From contig JAOALB010000033.1 of the NCBI GenBank assembly GCA_025331125.1, positions 186,001 through 250,000 on the forward strand: 64,000 nt of DNA. The letters are read 5' to 3'. The DNA is from Mycogone perniciosa. Taxonomy: Eukaryota; Ascomycota; Sordariomycetes; Hypocreales; Hypocreaceae. The position numbers and the translations under genes are program-made. Of this stretch, positions 58,400-64,000 are shown in pieces (the first letter of the stretch is position 1; every line of letters starts with the position of its first letter). Below the pieces are notes generated by a model, which was not told the origin of the DNA, did not search any database, and saw nothing but the letters and a program-made list of their open reading frames with translations.

Positions 58400-60094
58400 T
58401 TATCGCCCTCTATAATCACCACGGTCATAGCCACCTCTTCCGCGGCCTCTAAAACCACCATTGCCACGGCCAAAGTGATTATTATGCGGCGGAGGAGGAG
58501 GAGGTGGTGGTCCAGCCCATTGGCCCATCATCTGAGACATCATCATAGCGGGATTTGGCATCCAACCCTGCATGGAAACACCAGCCATGGACGGGGGAAT
58601 AGGAGGGGGTGGTGGGGGAGGCCAGTGGCCTTGATAGCCTGCTGGGGGTGGAGGAGGAGGGATAGGGAAATCGCCCATGTTTGGGGGTGGAACGGGGGGA
58701 AAGGAGGTAGTTGGCATACGTGGTTGCTGAGGCGGCGGGGGTCGGTTCGTATTGCTATAACGGCTAGGAGCCGGTGGTGAGCGTGATCGAGAGTAGGAGC
58801 GGCAACGGTGTGACGTGGTGCTATTACCACCACCATGTTTTCGATCAGAACTTTGGTTGCGGCTGCGGCTGCGACTATGGGAGTCGTTTCCTCGTCGACC
58901 TCGGCTTCGTGACCGGCTACGGCTGCGGTGATGGCTTCTTGAACGTGAGGAGAGTCTTGGTCGTTTGAACGAGGGAGGAGAATAGCTCCGGGATTGTCCA
59001 CGAGAGTAACTCCTCGATCGCGATCTTGACCTAGACAGTGAAGACCTTTCACTAGCAGGCTGCTTTGCCTTTTTCTTTCTCCCCTTCATCTGTTCGCAAA
59101 ACTGGCGGGACCAGCCATAATAAGTTGTTCCGCCGACGATATCCCCTGTAATCTCATCTAGGATAACGCTCTCCCCAAGGTTACTGATATCGATATAGGG
59201 GTCATTATCCCACTTCTTCTCCTTGGAGAATATGCGATCAACGTCTTGGATAAGAGACTTGACTGCGTCGGTGAGCCTCTTATCGGCCGGTCCTGGGGCT
59301 AGTTGGATAGGACGGATGCGGTCGGGAACCATAGCTTTAGTAGAGTTCGGGGTAAGGTGTGGCAGCCAAGTTGCGGCTGGGAGATCATACCAGGGACTCG
59401 AAGCATCTCCGTGGAATGATGGCAAGAGGTATGGCGCATCCTTGGCAAGCTTGAGAGAAGTCTCTGATGATTGAAGGTCGACTCTGGAATTGTTTGCAGC
59501 ACCGTTGGCGATGGCTTCTCGGAGTTGGGTAACCACTTCGGCGGAAAAGTATTTCTTTTCCTGCCACAAGGTAATCAGATCCTCCAACTTCTTCATGTGC
59601 TTGGGACAGTTCTTGAAGGCCGCAGCACTTCCAACAAGCGCGGGCAGCACGCCATTCCATACTTCTGCAAACTTGCGATTGCCCCGCCTAACGATTGTGT
59701 CGAACAGAATATCATTGACGATATAGAGCAGGTGTAGCCTCCGCCTCTTGATGCTTGGTCGCTTCTTCTTATCATCCTCTTCCGCTAAGCTCTTTGACAA
59801 CGCGACTAGGAACTTGCCAAGGGCACCCGAACGCGTACTTGACGGAACAATGTTATCGACTATCCAGACCTTACATTTCTGCCCACGGAGTTTAGTATTC
59901 CAAGCGCGTCGGCGGGGATATGCTTTCATAGCAATGGTTCAAACCTGGACATTGGGGCGGGAGCACTGGGCGAGGGTGTTTGTGAGTAGTGGGAAGAAAG
60001 CTTCCACCGCAGGGCGGGACAGGGAGATAGGGTCAGCGCGGAATAGACTGGCTGATAATGTTGCCTTGGTGATTGCGAGCTCGGGAGACGCCAT
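58400..60094 (-). CDS. CID-domain protein with RS and proline-rich tail (CHERP/SCAF-like)
   Basis: CID domains bind the phosphorylated CTD of RNA polymerase II, and RS regions are typical of splicing factors, so a role in co-transcriptional RNA processing in the nucleus is likely. Exon 1 (60094-59945, 50 codons, starting MASPELAITKATLSASLF) splices over 66 nt (GTTTGA...GGGCAG) to exon 2 (59878-58400); together they give 542 residues. The CID covers about 1-150: NVQKCKVWIVDNIVPSSTRSG is rebuilt over the junction, then GALGKFLVALSKSL and LHLLYIVNDILFDTIVR. Then come an RS-rich part (about 310-390; SRSRSRSRS), a proline-rich part with PPPPPP runs (about 400-500) and a Gly/Arg-rich end (GRGNGGFRGRGRGGY), which could bind RNA. 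The CID resembles that of animal CHERP more than Nrd1 or Pcf11. A SWAP domain or G-patch is not seen. Confidence 0.85.
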
Positions 60095-60582
60095 TGTAAG
60101 GAGATGCGACCCCTAGGGGCGCAAATGGAGTTCTAGCGATAGCTTTAAGAAGCTGTCGCAATGTTGATGAAGTAAGGTTGGTATGGGGATGTGCGAGTAG
60201 GTGGCGGCTATCACCGCATGGCGGGTAAATGCCGGCTAATGGGTTGACACTAGCGTACGGAAGCTGACAGGTACGAAGTATTACTTTGGTATTGCATAAG
60301 GCGTGCATCATCTATCCGCTAATAACCCCAACCCTTGCAATTATGGCATCATATCGTACGATACTTTTCGCATTCTATAAAATTCTCAATTTCGAATATG
60401 GTATAGTCCTACACGCAATTCACTGAAGATGGAGAATCTCTAAGCTCGTAGAAGTAAATAATAGAACAGTACCTGGAGACAAAAAAGGCGATTTAGCATG
60501 AACATCGGATACTACCTAATACAGAGAAAATAAAACCGCCGCCAAAAACTCCAATAGACCAACTTTTAGTTTTCCTTCTTGT
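60095..60582. other. CID gene promoter / small-gene 3' region
   Basis: About 490 bp with the promoter of the CID gene. TACGAAGTA lies at 60272-60280. No gene is seen. Confidence 0.6.
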
Positions 60583-61089
60583 TCAACTGAATCGGTCCCC
60601 TTTAGGACTTCGATACGGTACTCTGCTCTCATACTGGCTCTTCTCAGTTGCATGTTTCGTTGGCGCCGGGTCGGCGCCGGCTTCTTGACTCGCTGGGCCG
60701 CCGTTGCTGATTCCAGTTCTCACACTGGTAGATGTTGGTCCATACTCCAGCGATTGGTTTTCTTCTCTCCGTTGGCGTTGGGCCTCGAGCTTAGCATGAC
60801 GATCGGCTTTGATCTGTTTCTTGGCGAAGAAGTAGGCACCGGCACCGGCTGCAATGGTGTTTCAGTAACGGAAAGGTTCAGTTCAGAGGGCAATCAAGTC
60901 TCTCATACCAACACAAAGGGAGCCCCAGCCAAGCCTGCAGAACCATGTATCAGTGCGACGTTCGGGCGAGTCATGAAAGGGACGGGACAAATGAAGAGTA
61001 CCAGAAAGATCGGGCCTATTCGACGGAGTAAGTATACAGACATAGGAGAGAGAGGCAATGCTGTTATCAGAGGTTCCTACCGTGTTCAT
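60583..61089 (-). CDS. Small membrane protein, DUF4748-like, four exons
   Basis: The function is unknown. Splicing 61089-61081 (9 nt), 61015-61002 (14 nt), 60934-60909 (26 nt) and 60848-60583 (266 nt) gives 104 residues starting MNTARSFWLGWGSLCVAGAG. The introns are 65, 67 and 60 nt, with GTAGGA, GTACTC and GTATGA donors and AATAG, CTGCAG and TTGCAG acceptors, and all phases fit. Residues 7-23 form one hydrophobic segment, followed by a basic FFAKKQIKADRHAKLEAQRQRREE helix and a polar tail ending PKGDRFS. The block GWGSLCVAGAGAYFFAKK...ADR looks like the short fungal proteins grouped as DUF4748, recalled from memory and not checked. A simpler model without the first two introns is also open (ATG at 61089) but puts unrelated residues before the hydrophobic segment. 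Confidence 0.7.
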
Positions 61090-61882
61090 CTTGCTGAATA
61101 GTGCGCAGGATATAAATTGCAAATGCGAGGGACGAGAGAGGCGACGAGGCTCGTGGACAAAGCCGGGAGTTGCTGCAAGCGAAGCGGAAGATGTGATAGG
61201 TAAATGCTCGGCAAGCTTGCGATGAGCCGGCCGAGCCTCAGATGCTGTCAGCCAAGAACAGGCACGCCGGTATTAATTGCTGGCGCTGTTACAGCCTCCA
61301 TCTTGCAAGTTACAGGGCCCTCGGGCGGCCAATTTTAGTGCTTCAACGCCACAGTGGACCCGCTGCAGTCATGTTTCAGACCTTTCACACTGTGTGTAAA
61401 CGCCCTAGCAAGGCCAGCCCTACAGTGCTAATGTTTCGGCATTGTCCTTAAATGACATCGATCATCCGCACCGCCGTTGGGGTCATCCTGAAAGACACGC
61501 AAGCACCGTCAGACTAGACAAGCTCTGTTGCGATACGATACAAAAGGAGGACGATGGAAGCGTCGTTTTCGTTGTGATCGTCGAGTGCCGGTGCTTCTCC
61601 AGCTAATCCACCGCTCTTCTGGCGCATCAGAATGCTTCTCTATCCTCAGCACGACCATCTCCTAAAGCCACCAGCATCCAGCCGCGCGCCATCCCGTCAC
61701 CGCGATCCCCTCCTGACCGCATCCGATTCTCACAGAGCTTTGTGCGGGATAGGCCTCTGCTAAAGGCACCAGCTGCAGGCCTTGACAGAGAGCTTCTGGG
61801 TCCTCTTGATGCCCGTATGATCTAAGCCAGCCAGGCGTGGGAGGAATGGGTAGTCTTGCCCAGAACCCCACCGTTGAGAATC
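61090..61882. other. Divergent promoter region, small protein / WD protein
   Basis: 0.8 kb between two start codons, no gene or repeat that I can support. Confidence 0.6.
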
Positions 61883-64000
61883 ATGCCGCCCCCCAACATG
61901 GACTCCGTGCAAGGCGACGGGCCTGATGCGTCTTCCATTGTGCGTTGCCTCATATCCTTGTGTGTGCAGAAGAGACTGATGCTAATTCTCTGACGCTCTC
62001 ACAGAAACCGGTCTCGTCCCTTCTTGCTCGGTTCGAGAACATGAACAAAGTCCAACCCGCTCCTCCACAAGCTCCTCCTTCGCGATCAATCTCGCCGGGC
62101 CCAAAGCCAGACAGGCTACGAAACTTCAAGTCATCACAAGAATCCGTGCCTCCTTCTCCGATAACTCCAGCAAAACCCCAAGTATTCAAGGAGCGTGCTA
62201 TAACAGCGACGCCTCCAGCGAACCAAGATCGAGGACGACCTCCTCCTGTCTCTACACGCCCGCCACCAGTCGTGGCAAAACCACAGGGTCCAGCAGTGCC
62301 GCCTCCTGCCGTCACGGTTGAACCACCGCAATCGCCACCCAAGGCAGGATCCTTAAACTTACCTCTCGGCGAGCTGTCTCCCTTCCTAGACCCAGTTCTT
62401 GTCGGTGCATCTTCAACCACTTCGAGCGGGTCTCCCACGCCGCTCAGAATACCTAGTCGACCCCTTACCCCTACCGGCAGTACAACTCCGCGGTCACCAC
62501 GCCTGGGGGCATCAGCACCTCCGTCGCCGCCGCCTCCTAGACGATTTGCAGACCGATCTACAGAGGTGAAGCGGGAGAGAGAAACAAAGGTTGCACCTCC
62601 ACCGCCTGCGCCGCGCTCAGAGAAACCGCTTGCTCGTGCAAAGACCTTTAGTGTACCAGAATCACGAAGCCGTACATTTATTAGGAAAGGGGACCTATCT
62701 CAGGAAACCTCTCCCTTTAGCAGTCCTCCCGGCAGCCCTGAGGTCGTTGCCGACAATCACACTCCCCCAGAGCTGCCTACACGGCCAAGGCCGCTTCCTC
62801 AAAATGATGTATCAAGAACCGCAAAACAAATCGCAGAGACCTTTGAGTCTCATCCAATTCAGCGCTCGGTTTCGGTGATAGGGAGAGGACGAGAAGCTGA
62901 ACGCAATGGTCCGCCAAGGGGCCAAATTACTCCTCAAATGACTGGTCCAGCTCTGCCCGCCAGACCACAAAACTATGATACTTCTTTGCAACAACCAACA
63001 AGCAACACAATGAAGCCTCCGCCCAAACCTCCACGACCGTCCCCCAGCAACGTACAGAAAGCGGCACCCAATCCACCGCCACCACCTCCTACCGGTGCGA
63101 ACAGAGCCGTCTCTAACCCCTTAACCCAGCAATTACCTCCAGCGCCGAGCAAGTCGCATGAACACTCCAAGACAGTGGATCAAATGGCAGGCCATCCCTC
63201 TCCAGACATGCGCCCTACTCCGGCACCAATTACCACAACTGTAAAACCTGTGCAGCTTTCTGCTGGATCCGAAGAACCGCCAAGCCAAATGACTACATAC
63301 CCTGACAGTTCGAGCACGAACAGACGACCGCCTTTTGTCAAGAAGGGGTGTTATGAGATTCAGCCCAAGTACGACCCACGCATTTTTGATATCTGTGGAC
63401 AGTATGTCTGTACTAGCGGACAGTTGACACGGGTATGGAGTCTTCTGGATGGTGAGCAGATTGTGAGCTTGTCACATACAGAAGGGGTCAAGGCAACTGC
63501 TGTATCGTTCAAACCTTCTACGGACCCTAATCACGAGGGCTCCAAGCTCTGGATCGGGACCAATGTCGGGGATATCATGGAAGTGGAGGTTGCAACGCAC
63601 CGCATCTTGACTAGCAGAGCAGGAGTCCATGGAAAATCGGAAATCACCAAGATATACCGGCATCTGAACGAAATGTGGACTGTGGATGAAGGAGGAAATC
63701 TCCACGTGTGGGGTCCTGACAGTGACGGAGAGCCAAACCTAAACAACAATCCAAATCAGACTTACAAGCTACCCAAGAGCGAAAGTTTCTCAATGGTAGT
63801 TGGTGACGAGCTGTGGCAAGCAACAGGGAAGACGATACGGGTATTTGCACCCTCGCTTGACGGCCGTGGTTCGTTCCAGGTTCTGGTAAAGCCCATCACA
63901 GCTGAAGGGGCTGGAGACATTACATCTGGTACACTGATAAAAAGCTACCCCGGAAAAATCTTTTTTGGTCATGTCGATGGGAAGATTAGCATTTTCTCAA
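61883..64000 (+). CDS. Proline-rich WD-repeat protein, probable inositol-polyphosphate 5-phosphatase, 3' partial
   Basis: Exon 1 (61883-61939, MPPPNMDSVQGDGPDASSI) splices over a 65-nt intron (GTGCGT...CACAG) to an exon that stays open to the end of the window; 684 residues are visible. Residues about 20-470 are disordered and proline-rich with many SH3/profilin-type runs (PPPPPP, PPPKPPRP) and Ser-Pro sites. From about 480 a beta-propeller begins (YDPRIFDICGQYVCTSGQLTRVWSLLDGEQIVSLSHTEGVKATAVSF..., then ...SKLWIGTNVGDIMEVEV and MWTVDEGGNLHVWG). In fungi and S. pombe this layout, a Pro-rich head plus a propeller, precedes an inositol-polyphosphate 5-phosphatase catalytic domain; that domain would lie outside the window, so the enzyme name is an inference. 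Because no stop codon is inside the window, the frame is easy to overlook. Confidence 0.75.

Noticed and set aside
1..64000. CRISPR array, operon or bacterial elements
   Set aside because: The gene structure is eukaryotic (spliceosomal introns, an intron-bearing tRNA); no regular repeat-spacer pattern is present.

Overview
The window is nuclear DNA of a filamentous ascomycete (Pezizomycotina, probably Sordariomycetes/Hypocreales; the order is inferred from the general look of the proteins, not tested). The reasons are short introns of about 45-90 nt with GTRNGY donors and CTAAC/CTGAC-like branch sites, single-copy housekeeping genes on both strands, a tRNA gene with an intron after position 37, and long intergenic spaces. 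All introns and protein lengths given here were read by eye from splice signals, reading frame and family knowledge.

Layout. 1-23.3 kb is a normal gene-rich block: a RAD16-type SNF2/RING repair ATPase (5' end outside the window), ornithine decarboxylase (-), the mitochondrial presequence protease CYM1 (-), a taxilin-family coiled-coil protein (+), the CaaX protease STE24 (+), a cytosolic M16 metallopeptidase of the SDD3/YOL098C type (-) and a ZW10/Dsl1-type tethering protein (+). 23.3-41.2 kb is a gene desert of almost 18 kb in which I can support no protein gene. It is rich in a 9-bp word, TACGGAGTA, in its relative TACGAAGTA, in short tandem repeats, and in one stretch that looks like an old LTR. 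41.2-44.6 kb is an intronless PLC-delta-type phospholipase C gene, followed by another gene-free 2.8 kb. 47.4-64 kb is gene-rich again: a DHHC palmitoyltransferase of PFA3 type (-), a tRNA-Ile(AAT), a C2H2 zinc-finger protein (-), the TFIIIC tau95 subunit (-), a PP2A B56 regulatory subunit (+), a CID/RS/proline-rich RNA-processing protein (-), a tiny four-exon membrane protein (-), and the 5' part of a proline-rich WD-repeat protein that is probably an inositol-polyphosphate 5-phosphatase (runs off the right end).

The genes do not form a pathway or cluster. They serve DNA repair, polyamine synthesis, proteolysis, vesicle tethering, phosphoinositide signalling, lipidation, Pol III transcription, phosphatase regulation and RNA processing. 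I found no secondary-metabolite cluster and no intact transposon. The points most worth a second look are: the intergenic TACGGAGTA family, including perfect 14-16 bp palindromes; an 84-codon open frame that continues in phase after the taxilin stop; two probable GC-AG introns, one of which is needed to keep a zinc-ligand histidine; a tryptophan-rich acidic loop in the ZW10/Dsl1 protein that resembles the COPI-binding lasso of yeast Dsl1; and a 104-residue gene with a 9-nt first exon and a 14-nt microexon.
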